Shown here: positions 1-11,396 of the stretch, piece after piece
How the letters are laid out: each line of letters begins with the position of its first letter
Numbering within the stretch: position 1 is the first letter of the stretch
Program-made: the position numbers and the translations under genes
Notes under the pieces: model-generated
The model's database searches: none
Seen by the model: the letters and a program-made list of their open reading frames with translations, nothing else
Told to the model about the DNA's origin: nothing
DNA from: Posidonia oceanica
Taxonomy: Eukaryota; Streptophyta; Magnoliopsida; Alismatales; Posidoniaceae
Length of the DNA: 64,000 bases
Direction of reading: 5' to 3'
Assembly (NCBI GenBank): GCA_037176725.1
Contig: JAZBRS010000050.1
Coordinates: forward strand, 10,000,001-10,064,000

Positions 1-2070
1 AATAAAGATGCCCCTAGTATCGACGAATGATACCAGGGGACAGTCGAAGCGCCCTTAGCATCGAAATGCAAAGTGGAGACAAAACTAACGAGTTTGCCAG
101 CCGAGTAGTTAGGGATACCAGCCCGGTGATGAGTTGACGGACTCATCGGCGGATAGTTAGGACTGTCAGCCCGGTGCAGGGAACATGGAGGTAAGGGTTC
201 ACCGTGCGATGTGCAATGCCGGTGGGGAATGCAATGGGATAATGTAAAGGGAAATGCAGGGTGACATTTTAACGGGTGTCAACCGAGCAATTAGGGCTGC
301 CAGCCTGATGCAACGTGAAGATGCGAGATGACATTTTAACGGGTGTCAACCGAGCAGTTAGGGCTGCCAACTCGATGCAGAGGATGAATGCAGGGTGATA
401 AGTTAACGGACCTATCGTCGAGCAGTTAGGACTGCTAGCCCGGATGAGGAAGATGCAGGATGATGCAGGGAGGAAACGGGGACCCATCGTGGTGGGTGTG
501 CTATGGTCTCAGAGCGGGCATGCGATGTAGCGTCATGAAGTGACAAATGATGGACATGCCGGTCATCAAGGACCTACCCAACGTGGTGGGCGGCAAAATT
601 TGAAAAGCACGGAGCCTCTGAGTGAGGCAGGCAAAAGTGTTCGTCCTTGGCTCCGGTTTTCAAAAACAGGGAGAAGGGAAAGACAGATTATTACAGCATG
701 CATGTTTTTGGTGGCTTCAGACTCAAAAGTAGCTGTTGCTAAGAGAGTGCTTCTGCACTTTCTGACTTAGGGGATTCTCGATCCTCGAGCAACGCCATGC
801 CGAGTTGTGGTCGGTGGCTCTCTTTCTCACTCTTGGTTCGGGATGAGGCCTCAGCTTTGCAGAGTATAGCATTTGGCTGCATGTGGGTAGCAGAGGTGTT
901 GGATGTAGCTTCATAACCTCCGTCTTAATTCCTCGGGGACCAGCAACCACTTTTGACGCTCTCGGATAGATTTTTCTTTTTCCCCTCTTGAGTGACTGGA
1001 GTTGCATCTAGCCTACCAAGGAGGTAGAGTTGTTGTCTGCACAAGGGATTGGAGCATGCTGCTTCGCTCGGAGGGTGGGACCAGGTCCTCCAGATAATGT
1101 TTCCCATGCAGTTGGCAATGTAGTGCTTGGAATTGGAGGTTGAAGTGGCTTCGATGCTTGGCCGAGTCACTTCTCTCATGGGCGTCTTCTTTCTTCGACT
1201 TCTTTCTTTATTTTTCTTTTATGCCTAGCATACATATCTTGTTATCATATTTTTTCCTCACATGATCTCTATTCTTTTGGATATGCATGTCTTCGCCCTC
1301 TTGGGGTAGCGGTCCCGGATGAGGCGTTAAGAGTTCGGCTAGTCAACGCACACCCTTAGCCTCTGCTGTGTGTACAGGCAACCTCTGGCTATGCTCTTCT
1401 CTGCTTTGGTCCTCTCTGTGTCTGGTGGACTCTCTTGATAGGGTGGATCTCGCTTTTGGAGTTTTGAGCTCAGCGAGATGCTCTGTTCTGCTCTAAGTCT
1501 CACTTTGTGGCCACATGCAATGAGATGGCGTTGCTCGGGTGAGTTCTGCCTGAGGTGGTTGATGCTTGACATCATCTCGGCGCTGCTTGTTTGTCCAAGG
1601 CCGGTTTTTTGGATTATGCAAATGTTTATGTGTTTTGTGGGTTTTACACATGTTTTTGGATTTTTGTTGGTTTTGTGATTTTTATGGCTTTTCTTTTAAG
1701 AAAACATAAAGTTGAAAACTAGCGGAAAGGAAAACATGTTTTTGTAGTTTTGCATATTTTGATTTTATTTTTATTTTTTGGGTTTTCCAGAATGCAGGAA
1801 ATGATATGTGCATGCAGCAGGTGATATGTACATGCAAGGAGAAAAGTGCACGTTAGAAGTTATATGCATGTGCAGGATGATAAGTTGACAGACCTATCAC
1901 CGAGCAGTTAGGGCTGCCAGCCCAGTGCAAATGAAAGAAATGCTTGTTTTTAGGTTTTTGTTGATTTTATGTTTTTTATGGTTTTCTGATGAGGCAAGAA
2001 AATGCAAAAACAAAACGAAGAGAAAAGAAAAGACAATGCTGAAATCAAAAGAGAGGTAAGAGGGACTTAC
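1..2070 (-). other. Unassigned non-coding segment adjoining family A gag
   Basis: No convincing protein is visible here; the short open frames have no recognisable domain. On the minus strand this is what follows the gag linker of the element at 2071-8685, and it begins with a strong splice-donor-like sequence (CAG, then GTAAGT). It may be an element intron, element-specific spacer, or another LTR inserted into the gag-pol linker. Stretches at 1600-2060 are A/T-rich and low in complexity. The left end is outside the window, so these options cannot be separated. Confidence 0.4.
92..445. repeat. Diverged tandem repeat with built-in inverted repeats
   Basis: About five copies of a core reading roughly CGAGCAGTTAGGGCTGCCAG, followed by CCCGRTGCA, begin near 98, 150, 284, 350 and 417. 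A sixth copy lies at 1893-1925. Most are preceded by a short inverted repeat, for example GATGAGT and ACTCATC around a 6-base loop near 128-147, or TGACA and TGTCA near 262-281. Spacing is irregular, 52 to 134 bases. No function is recognised. Confidence 0.65.
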
Positions 2071-4571
2071 CTGCCAGCAACCTCGGGAGGGAGGTGCTGG
2101 ATCCGCTCCTACGCTGCTGGTGCTGTCGGCGGAGTCTGCTGTCGGCAGTGCGGGGAGCACTAGGGCTGCTGGAGCTGCTGATGGCAGTGTAGGGAGCACT
2201 GGAGCTGCTAGAACTGGAGGAAATGCTGACCTAGATGGTGCTTCGATCGAGTTTGTTGTCGACACCGCCACTACGTCTCTGAGCGTCCCTCGGGTGAGCT
2301 AGGAAAGGTAGGAAAAGGAGATTGCGCCAGTGGGATCAGAAGGAGCCACTGGGGCAGAGCTAGACTCAGGGAAGACAGGAGTGAGGGAAAAGAACCCCGA
2401 GGTTCCGACGTCTTCGAAGCCTGCAGGCTCAGAAAAGGAAGGGCCGGCTACACTAAGGTGTGCGAGTGCCGGTGCAGGTGTGTGTGCAGGTGTTGCCTCC
2501 TACGCATCAACACTGATGACCTTTCGATCGATCAGGCACTGAACGGCGTCCCGTAAAGTGAGGCAGTCATCCGTCGAGTGCCCCATGGCCCGATCAAAGC
2601 TGCAGAACTGATCCGTGTTATGCCACCGCGGAGGGGGGTTCGGTGATGGACGGACAGCTGGGAGTCTCAGAAGTGACTCAACCTGGGGAAAGATGACACT
2701 CAGTGGTTCGACCAGAGGGGTGTAATCACATTCGGCACGACGAGGTCGTCTTCGTCCCGGTTGGAGTCCTTGTCGAGCTGGTGCGACGTGATGCACTAGC
2801 TCGACAGTGGCAGTGTGTGCAAGACTATGTGCATAATCTAGTGGAGTAGAGTCTGGCTGACTCTCTACATAGGTAGGCTCAGCGGGAGAGTCGACGTACG
2901 CAATGGCGTGCTGTTCGGAGTCGCCGGTGGCAGAGTCGTTGTTGTTGTTGTTGTTGCGGCGATTGTTGCTGCTAGAGGGCTTGTTGGCCTGCCTAGCCAT
3001 TGCAAAGAGTGCGGGGAAATGCCCACTTCACAGCGAGCTTTCCACGCAAACGCCAACTCTAATCAGTGATGCATAACTAGTGACTGGTTGGATGGACAGC
3101 AGGGCTCCAGTCGCTGACTGCACCCCCTTGATGATCATCTCGATAGATTCCTCATCGGAGGGTCTATCTCTGACTTAGACGGCTATGGAATGCCAACGAT
3201 CGGCATACTCCCCGAATGGCTCTTGGAGCCTCTACCGGATGGCGACAAGATCCTCTCGCTTGGGGATCAAGTCGAGGTTGAAGGAATACTGCTCAAGGAA
3301 AGCCTGAGAAAGATCATTCCAAGTCTGAACCGCGGCCATGTCAAGGGAAGTGAACCACTTGAGCACGAGGCTGGTTAGACTCTTCTGAAACAGGCAGATC
3401 AGGAGTCTGTCGTCAGCCTGAAGCTGAGCAAGGTCTCCACAGTATGCCTTCAGATGCGAGATGGGGCAGCCCCTACCATTGTACTTTTCGAATTCTGGGA
3501 TGCAGAATTTCGAAGGGAGTGTGGCCTCTAGAAAGTAGCAGATGTCCCAGAATTGGTAGGACTGGCGGTCCGTGCCTTGCACTTGACGAAGTGCTCTCTC
3601 TAGATCACCCATCCTGGCAAGGAGGGCGTCAGAAATTGCTGCTGGTAATGATTATGCAGCTAAGGTAGGGACAGTGTATGCTGTATGGGTCGCACGAAAG
3701 CGCTCCTCCGGATCCACCATCACGCCACCTGGTGTCGAGGCATGAGGGCCAGCATACCCGTGCTATTGTGAGTAGTGTTGTGGGATGCATGCGGGGGTTT
3801 GTACCTAATGCAAATGGGGCGAGTAGATAGTATGCTGTGCAGTGTAAGGTGCAATATGGGGGAGCACCAGTTGTTGCACTGGCACGACCCCGGGCAATGG
3901 GCTCTGAGGGTGTTGTACTCCTGCCAATTCAAGAGACTGGACACCAGGTAATGGTGTAGCATGTAGTGAATGGTGCTGTGTAGATGCAGGAGGTAGAAAA
4001 AGCGCCCGCATCGCCGGAGCTGTGAGGAGCTGGGGCGATGGCAAAGGCAGAAGTGCAGTGTGGTGAGCCTGCAAGGCTATGGTGGGCTGCACCGAAACCT
4101 CAGGGGTCGGAAAAGAAGAGGGGTCGTGGTCGGGTCGAGTGCAAAAGCCATGTCTCGCAACCTCTTGGCCTTAGCCAACAGGCGTCGTGCTTGCGAGGTA
4201 GGGGACTCATCGACCGACGGGCCGGGACGCAAAGGGGTGCCCACCGAAGGGGGCACGGGAACAGAGGAGTCAAAAGGAGGAGGCCCTATGACAGAAACAG
4301 CCACAGACGACTGTACTCCCGAGATGGGAGAGCCCTGGGATGGAGCAAAAGGTGACGTTCTTGGAGCCTGAGTGGTGGTCACCGCGGTTGTTTCGGTGAC
4401 AAGCTCTAGGTCGACTAGGATCGACCCTTGTTCCTGATAAAGGGAATGGAAGGTCTCTCACACCAGAAGAGGCGAAGAGACGGCAGATGTCAAAGCAAGG
4501 GAAGGAGAGACCAAAGTCGATAACTCCTCCGACGCCAAAGTGGAAGAAGGCTCGCCGATTTGCTGGGCCAT
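2071..4571 (-). pseudogene. gag: Decayed gag of a Tat-lineage Ty3/gypsy element (family A, minus copy)
   Basis: This would encode the capsid/nucleocapsid polyprotein. The start is placed at 4571 because the residues there (MAQQIGEPS) match the start of the second gag copy at 49349 (MAQRVSEPS). The most conserved block, 3232-3612, carries PEFEKYNGRGCPISHLKAYC and WNDLSQAFLEQYSFNLDLIP. The block at 2500-3000 has an N-rich stretch and a knuckle-like C-F-D-R-A-x-G-H-S-x-D-D-C. A Pro/Ala/Ser-rich linker follows to 2071. Stops at 3232-3234 and 3175-3177, plus frame changes, break it. Both stops fall where the plus copy has CAG or CAA. Non-functional. Confidence 0.85.
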
Positions 4572-5700
4572 AGCGGACCGCGAGCGAGTGCGAATGGGTC
4601 TACGGCTGGAAGAAGAAGCGCGAGACCTAAGACGAGCTATTGTCGAAGGCGACAGATAGCTTGGAGACAAAGAGGAGGGACGTTCAAGGTCCTGGCAGAG
4701 GATCTCACTCATACCTGTAGAAAACAGCAAAGGCATCAAAGGATGGATGCAAAAATAAGTTATTACGGGTGGCATGAATGGCACACATGCAGATGAATGC
4801 CCTATTATGCGCTCTCTCACCATGCATGTCCTGAGTAGGCGGCCTACTCGGACTCACTCATGGGTGTGGGTTTATTGACAGACTCCAGTTCAGAAAAAGT
4901 GGGCACCCATCTAAATTCTGGCCAAAGCTCAAGCAGTAACGGGATGGTGCGTTGGGAGCCTCGACCCTGCCAAAGCATGGGTTGTACCCTCTACTAACAC
5001 CGACACGACCCCTGACAAGGGGGGACAGACCAACCTGCTTGCGCCATGCCAAAGCAGTGGAACAAAAGACCGGGACTGCCCTTCTCAGACTAAGTGGATA
5101 GACTCAGGGATGAGAAGATGCATGCTTTCTAAAATGATCAATCATGCAAAGATGCGTTAGAGTGTTTTAATTGTGTTTTATTTAACCAAAGGGAAAATTA
5201 CAAGTTTTGGCTCTAGTTATGCTTAAATGTTATTGCTTGGCTTTGTTGTTGCTTTTAATTTAAACCGAAGGGGAGCAAACACGTTTCTAATATCCTAGGC
5301 ATGGCAAAAGCATGAAGGGGAAAGAAACATGGAGTCATGGCATGCAAGCAATCATACAACAAAGCAAAAGGCATGCGCATGGTATGTGCTGGTGTTGTGG
5401 ACATGATGGTGAAAATAAAGCATTCATCATATCAAAAGGCATGTATACATGGCATGTGCATGTGGGGTGGCATAGCAATTGTGTAAAACAAAGCAATTAC
5501 CATTCAAAAGGCATGTATTATTGCGCCAAGCAAGTATTTAGGCATGTATAAAGTATGCAATAAAGCAGGGTAAGCAAATGTGACATTAAGCAAGAGATAA
5601 AGCAAGTAAAGTAAACAGGCAAGGCATGGAAAGGCATAAGGCAAGCAAAATGCGAAATCCAAGCAAGCGAGAAAACCAAAAACGAAAGCCGGAGTCTAGA
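4572..5700 (-). other. Untranslated leader of the minus-strand family A element
   Basis: This lies between the primer-binding site and gag. No conserved protein is seen. A good splice acceptor (pyrimidine-rich tract, then CTACAG) ends at 4715 on the minus strand, 144 bases before the gag start. The block at 4850-5100 resembles the leader of the plus-strand copy near 48820-49080 (both contain a GGGGTCGTGTCGGTGTTA-like stretch). Confidence 0.6.
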
Positions 5701-5719
5701 ATCCCCAGCGGAGTCGCCA
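5701..5719 (-). other. Primer-binding site (tRNA-Arg type)
   Basis: The minus strand reads TGGCGACTCCGCTGGGGAT two bases after the LTR end. Its complement matches the 3' end of plant tRNA-Arg(ACG) including CCA, the primer reported for Ogre/Tat retrotransposons. The tRNA match is from knowledge of that tRNA, not a search. Confidence 0.85.
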
Positions 5720-5721
5720 GC

Positions 5722-8685
5722 TGTCGTGACCAGGGCAACACTTGTGGTGTGCTGCCAGAGCTTGCGCACGCCGACCGACGAGAGGGTCGCGAATAGTTGG
5801 TGGATTCGAGGAAGAAAACTCGACTCGAAAACACCGGAAAGAAGGAAGAAAACAAAGGATAAGGTAAAATCGAAGTCGCCACCTAGTCTATTAAATCGGA
5901 AGACAAGGAAAACCGAGGAAAGCATAGAAAACATGCAAGGGAATGCAATGCTATGCAAAATAAAATGACTCGTGCCTAGGATAAGGGCATAATGGTCATT
6001 GCGGGCCAAAAGAAAGGATAAGAACTCCTGTTACGCCCGGGGAAGGTGTTAGGCACCCCCAACATGCCCGAAATCGGTCTTTCTAGGCTTCTCGCTCACA
6101 TATGCAGGAATGTCGACAATGCTTGCCTTTACTGTACGCCCGAGGGGCGAGAGATGCTATGCCATGCTATGAATGCTGTAACTTGCTTAATTACATGCTT
6201 AGGATGCCATGATGCGTAATTGAAATTAAACATGTAGTCTATGTGCTCAACAGCGCTGCCAGTGTTCTGAACCAGGCGTGCCCTAGTTCATAGGAACTCC
6301 AGGCAGTAAGCATCACTGCCCTAAATGCAATGCAGGCGAGAAATCAAAGCGACAAATAAAACCATGCAATGCGAATAGCGACATGAGATGGAAATCAAGG
6401 CCGAGGCGGAAAACCATGGGAAAACAGGCGATGCAAGGTGTAAAATAAAAAATAGGGATGCAGTAGCATGCATGGGTGCTAAGGCATGTACTGGAAGGGC
6501 CAAAGTGCAGAAAACGACATCTGAAACGAAATCGACGATAAAAACTAAGTGCAGCAAACTTAAAGCATTGGACGCTGGAACTACCAGTGTCCTATGTAAG
6601 ACGTTGGAGTGCCAAGCGTCCAACACAGAGGACCAAAAAACCTACAGAAAAGCATGCATGTTTGGAAAATGGGGTTTTTAATGTGATGTAAAAACTATGG
6701 ACAGATAAACCATGCCAAGAGATCAAAGCAATAACACAGAAATCGAATGCAAGCGACGAATTTGTTTTAAACAAGCAAAGGACGTTAAAGGTTGTGATTA
6801 ACAGCGTCCAACACCTAAGCTTGGATTTTGAAAATATGCATGCATGCTAAGTGATTAAACATGACATTGATGCAATATGATAACGGGAAAACATGCAGAT
6901 CATGGTATAAAAGTAGGATGAGAATCCAAGAGATTTTAAGAACAAATCACAGGCATCAAACTGGTCCGAGCCAAAGTATGTTATTAGACACATGAGTACC
7001 CAGCGTTCTACATAAAACGCTGGAAGGCTCATCGTCCAACATACAGAAGGCAAAGACAAAAACTTGGCATGCAAACTTGATAAAAAACCATGATATAAAC
7101 CTGCAAATAACTGAAAGAAAGTTCAGATCTCAACATGCAAACATGGAGAAGGAAGACATATCAAGTAAAAGCGATTAAAAGATGCCAAGGTGCAAAATGA
7201 AACAAAGGGGTGTAAGACGTGGAGACAGCCAGCGTCCTACATAAGACGCGTGAAGCCATGCGTCCTACACCCCAACAAACCACTCTGAAAAACCGAAGAG
7301 AGAATCCAAGCCAAAAATAAATACAAGATTCCTAACATGACAACCAGATGCACAAGAAAGAGCATGCAAGATATTAAATCATGTAGGATAGCATTTAAGT
7401 CATAATGGCAAGGAAATAAATCAATCAAAGGCAACAGGGGTGTTGGACGCTGCCACAGGCCGCGTCCAACGTTAGACGCACCAGGTTGTGAGTCTAACAA
7501 GTCGGGAAACTTCCCGGCAAGAATCGATGCTCAAATCGATCCAAAACAGAAAACTAACTAGCTAGGAAGCATCAGCATGCAACAACGATCATAAATATGT
7601 ATTTGAAATAAAAAAATGAGTGCGTGGATCACTCCACCCACCTCCTCCCTCTTGCCACCGGCGTTCATGGCATTTCCGGCCATCTGGATGGCCGGAAGCC
7701 ATGAAGCTTGGCTGTGGAGCTTTGCTACGATGAGGGAGGAGATGAGGAATGCACGAGACAAAGAAAATTACCTGTAAGTAGCCCGGAGTCGATGTACGTG
7801 TGGCCAACCGGAGGTGGCAAACGGCGACGTCGGCGAGCTTGGAAGCGCGGCCTGGAGGCAGGGGAAGCACTCGGCGGGGTTCCTCTCACGCTGGGGGTGC
7901 TCGCTAGATTGGTTTGGGTGGCTTGGAGGCTCTAGAGCTCTCACGAAAGTCGCTGGAATGGGTCGGGCGTTGGTGCAGCAGTTGGGTTGCTCTAGTTTTG
8001 TTTGGGGGAGCTCTGCCAATGGCAGGAGGTGGCAGGAGCGTGCTTTGGAGGTCGTGGCGGGATGTGGCGTGCACGGCGAGTGGGCGTGGGATGGTAGACG
8101 CGTTCAGGAAGTGGCGTGTACGGCGAATGACAGGTTGGCAAAGGGGTGGCCGGAAACGTCCAAACGAACACACTGTGGGAAAGTTCGGGCAGGTGGCGTG
8201 CTGTACGGGCGGCACCGGGGTGAAGCACCAACTCCATGGGCGAGCCAAGTGGTTGGGCGGTCGGTGGGGAGCGATGGAGCTGGCGGAGGGCAGCCCTGGG
8301 CGCGGCGGAGGGCAAGCCAAAGGGCTGCTATAGCCGACGTGTTGGACACTAACCAGAAGAGCGTCCAACGTTGGACGCTAGCATAAGCAACGTCTAACAT
8401 TGGACACTGGCACAGCCAACGCTTAACGTCCCAAGGGTGTTTTAAGGCTATTTTTGGTATTTGGGCTTGGGTTAGAACTTGGGTTGAGGCTTAGGATTGG
8501 CTTAGGTGTGGTTTAGGTGGGTTTTAGGGTTTTGGAAGGACTTGTTGGGGTTTTGATGGAATTGAAATGAAGTTGAGGTTTTGGTGGGTTTGAAATGAAG
8601 TTGAGGTTTTAGTTGGGTCATGCCGCAATCCAGGTGAGCTTCCAGAGATCCTCCAACGAAGAGCTGTCAGAACGAGGTGTCTACA
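5722..8685 (-). mobile_element. 5' LTR of minus-strand family A gypsy element
   Basis: On the minus strand it begins TGTAGACACC at 8685 and ends CACGACA at 5722, next to the primer-binding site (2964 bp). Its 5' part is C/A-rich with CCTAAGCC-like repeats. It carries many short palindromic modules built on GCGTCCAACGTTGGACGC. A GC-rich zone lies at about 7620-8340 and a splice-donor-like CAG/GTAATT at 7771. The conserved U5 block lies at 5871-6100. The layout matches the plus-strand LTR at 39112. The partner 3' LTR is outside the window. Confidence 0.85.
5871..6100 (-). repeat. Conserved U5 block shared by LTR families A and B
   Basis: The minus strand contains GGGGGTGCCTAACACCTTCC, then an AGGAGTTCTTATCC-like stretch, CAATGACCATTATGCC, CCTAGGCACGAGTCA and finally GGTGGCGACTT. 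The same ordered block recurs at 41640-41823, 48041-48298 and, inverted, 52361-52625. Confidence 0.85.
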
Positions 8686-8999
8686 GGTATAAGAATAAAA
8701 AATTAAAAAAAATCAAATATTATTATAAATCAAATATAATTTAAAGATGGTGGCAACTCTTGATTTTCTTCATTATATAGTATTTATGTTATGTATTAAA
8801 ATATTTAAAACACTAAGATGCTGAATACATACATATTGGTGTCAATTACATAGTGGAGAATTACACATAAGCAAATGTACAAAGAAATGGACATGTAGGT
8901 TACCACATAGTATGCTCTAAAAAGTAATTAAGGATCATAATTAGATGACATCACTCTTCTTCTTTTTCAAAGTGAAAATTAGTAATGTAGTATAGATAA
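8686..8999. other. AT-rich spacer
   Basis: No gene or clear repeat is seen between the family A LTR and the Copia remnant. The left boundary of the Copia LTR could lie inside this stretch. Confidence 0.4.
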
Positions 9000-9300
9000 C
9001 TAGAAGAGAGTGAGACACCTCACCCATTTTAATCTTTTCGTATACCTATTTATTAGATAATGTGTTTGTTCTTTTTGTGTGCATGCACTTTTCTCATGCA
9101 TTGACTTTTGTGTTTTCCACTTCTCATCAGACTATTATCCATTCATGAGGTTCCTTGTAGGTCAAAAATGTGTTCTCCTATATATATATATAGGAGATTG
9201 TATTCTCTTTGTTATTGAGAATTATGATTCTCTTTCTCCCTAACATGATATCAAGAGCATAGGTTAGAAATCCTAACCTCAGCCGCCGGCCACCCCAACC
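9000..9300 (+). mobile_element. Copia-type LTR end plus primer-binding site remnant
   Basis: An LTR-like end (TCTCCCTAACA, ending at 9245) is followed at once by TGATATCAAGAGCATAGG, a slightly diverged initiator-Met primer-binding site (canonical TGGTATCAGAGC). This arrangement is typical of Ty1/Copia elements. A TATATATA tract lies at 9180-9192. The left boundary is uncertain and no coding part is left nearby. Confidence 0.6.
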
Positions 9301-11049
9301 CCGCTGCCACCAAAACTACCATTGGAACACTGTAGCATCCGTCTAACTATGCTGGAAACATTGTAGCAATCATCGAAAGTTGTCGGACAAACTGTAACAA
9401 TGACAGGAAACACTGTAGTAGTCATCAAAAGCCCACAACTACTGCTTCTGAGGGGCTATTAGTAGAAGAAGGACAAATTTTAGCTTCTTGTTTTATTGCT
9501 TTACTACTCTTGATTGATTGCAAGATCCAAAGAACAAAGGGAATTGTAGTCTGGTGAGTTGTTGTCTGTGTCACTCTGTGTTTGTGATCATTCTCTGTAG
9601 ACTTTGACGTTTGATCTCACGTGGACAAAGACAGGGGCTTAGCCCATCCTAAACGGCCCATCTAATGGTTTTTTTGTTTTGTTTTTTTTTTTTTGAATAC
9701 CGTAGGAATGAGATGGTGGTGGAAAGACAAAATCCCATATGACCGCGAGGAGAAGGGGGAGGAGGATAAGGGAAAGGAGGAGGAAAAGACAAACTGAGCG
9801 AGGTAAAATCTTCTTGTTTTCGTTTGTTGCTTCGAAGGATTTTTGTTTGAGATTAAGTTTCTACTGCATCATAGAACGAACAAGATGGAAATATCAATCT
9901 CAATCTGAATTCAAAGAAAAGAAAGACAAGTCTGAATCAGCTTGAGGAGGTGAGCTGAATTGCACTGGTTTTGCCAGTAGTGCTTTAAATTTAGCATTGA
10001 ATCCAACATTTTGATGTTTCAAGATAACAATCAAGAAGGGATCAACATCCAAATTAAGTCCTCTATCACAGAAAAGGTTAATGATTTTGAACAATCACTT
10101 GTTTTAACTTTAAAGTATCTCCATTTTTCGTAAAGCCTACATGTAAACCCTTTTTTTACAGTAAATCCACAACCATTACATATAGATTATACTAGTCCAA
10201 TGAAGAGAGTAATTGATTCAAAATGTGGGGGAACGTTGTGTGATTTGGGTTTTGGCACTGATGTTTCATATAGCCCAATGAAACATTATTCAAGGTCTTT
10301 TGATTCCACTCCATTTGGCTTCCTATTGGTTCTAGATTTTTGTGGTCTTTTTTTTCCTTTTCTATTTTCCTATTGCAATACTCATCTCTTCTTTTCTAAC
10401 AGTTGTGTCATGTACTTGGCACTGGATGGTACACACCAGTAAACATATTCACGTTGTCACATGTCGGTACAGGTGTGGAGGGAGGGACAGGAATCAGGAC
10501 ATAGACATTATAGTAGTTCTGAACAGACAGAACCATATTTCTAGCAAGAGACATTTACATAACATGGAGAAGGAAATGAACTTGGTTTTAAACTTAATTC
10601 AGCGACAAATGTTGAAACAAACACAGAGGAAAAAGACGTGTATTGGATCAGTTTAGTCTATAATATCTGCCAGGATCCGCTTATCTAGGATCAGTTCATC
10701 TCTCTATACTCTACTCACATCCTCAACTGTATGGATGGGAGGCTGTGCGAGTTTTAATCCTATGCTCCTGTCTAATAATGTGACAATAAGTTTATGATAT
10801 GGTCTTTTGTGTAATACCTAGACGTTATAGCTGCAGGAGTGGGAAGAAGGGTAGGCATTGAAGGAGAAGTTGAAGCGATGTGTCGGATGTTGGAGGTAGA
10901 TGGGTAACTCGAGCCACTGCAGTGATTAAGAAGGCTGCCGCGTTCCCAGTTCAGTCAAAGGCTATAAGTACGAGGCTCCGTTCCTAGTGTTTTGCATCAA
11001 GAAGAGTGTAGCTGAAAGAGAGTGGAAGAGAGTGTGTTTTGCTTCGTGA
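9301..11049. other. Unassigned spacer, probably old repeat debris
   Basis: Short open frames occur (for example 9739-9945 and 10200-10442 on plus) but none shows a recognisable domain. Repeated AACACTGTAGCA-like motifs lie at 9330-9420 and a T-rich tract at 9667-9693. No gene is called. Confidence 0.4.
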
Positions 11050-11394
11050 GTACTTTTTTATTCTGATGCTACACACTCTTTTATTGCATCAAGGTTTTCT
11101 AGAACTTTAGATATCTTACCTGAGAAGTTAGGTTATACCTTGGAAATGTCAACCCCTTTGGGAGAGGTAACAGTTGCAAAACAGTTCTTTGGTGATGTTC
11201 CTATTAAGATAGATCAGCAAAGTTTTCCTAAAAACTTGGTACCACTCCAAATGATAGATTTTGATGTCAACTTGGGAATGGATCGGTTAGCACAATTTTA
11301 TGTTAGTGTCCAGTGTCGGGAGAAAAAGATCATTATTGCAAAACTAGGAAAACCAGTAGTGGTATTTAGAGGGATTAGAAAAGTTGGAACATAG
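11050..11394 (+). pseudogene. Chromovirus-like Ty3/gypsy protease fragment, catalytic Asp lost
   Basis: The translation includes ATHSFIASRFSRTLDILPEK, STPLGEV, PLQMIDFDVNLGMDRLA and FYVSVQCREK, the order seen in the retropepsin region of plant chromoviruses. The active-site motif, normally D-S/T-G-A, reads Y-S-D-A here, so the catalytic aspartate and glycine are both replaced. A stop lies just upstream (11047-11049) and the frame ends at 11394. Weak similarity continues in another frame to about 11480 (SALKAHKLILKDCQ-like). Gag and RT are absent. An isolated dead fragment. Confidence 0.85.
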
Positions 11395-11396
11395 TC

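Noticed and set aside
7814..8386. 190-codon plus-strand and 154-codon minus-strand frames in the family A LTR
   Set aside because: GC-rich LTR sequence open in several frames on both strands, with no domain and no match to the other A LTR.
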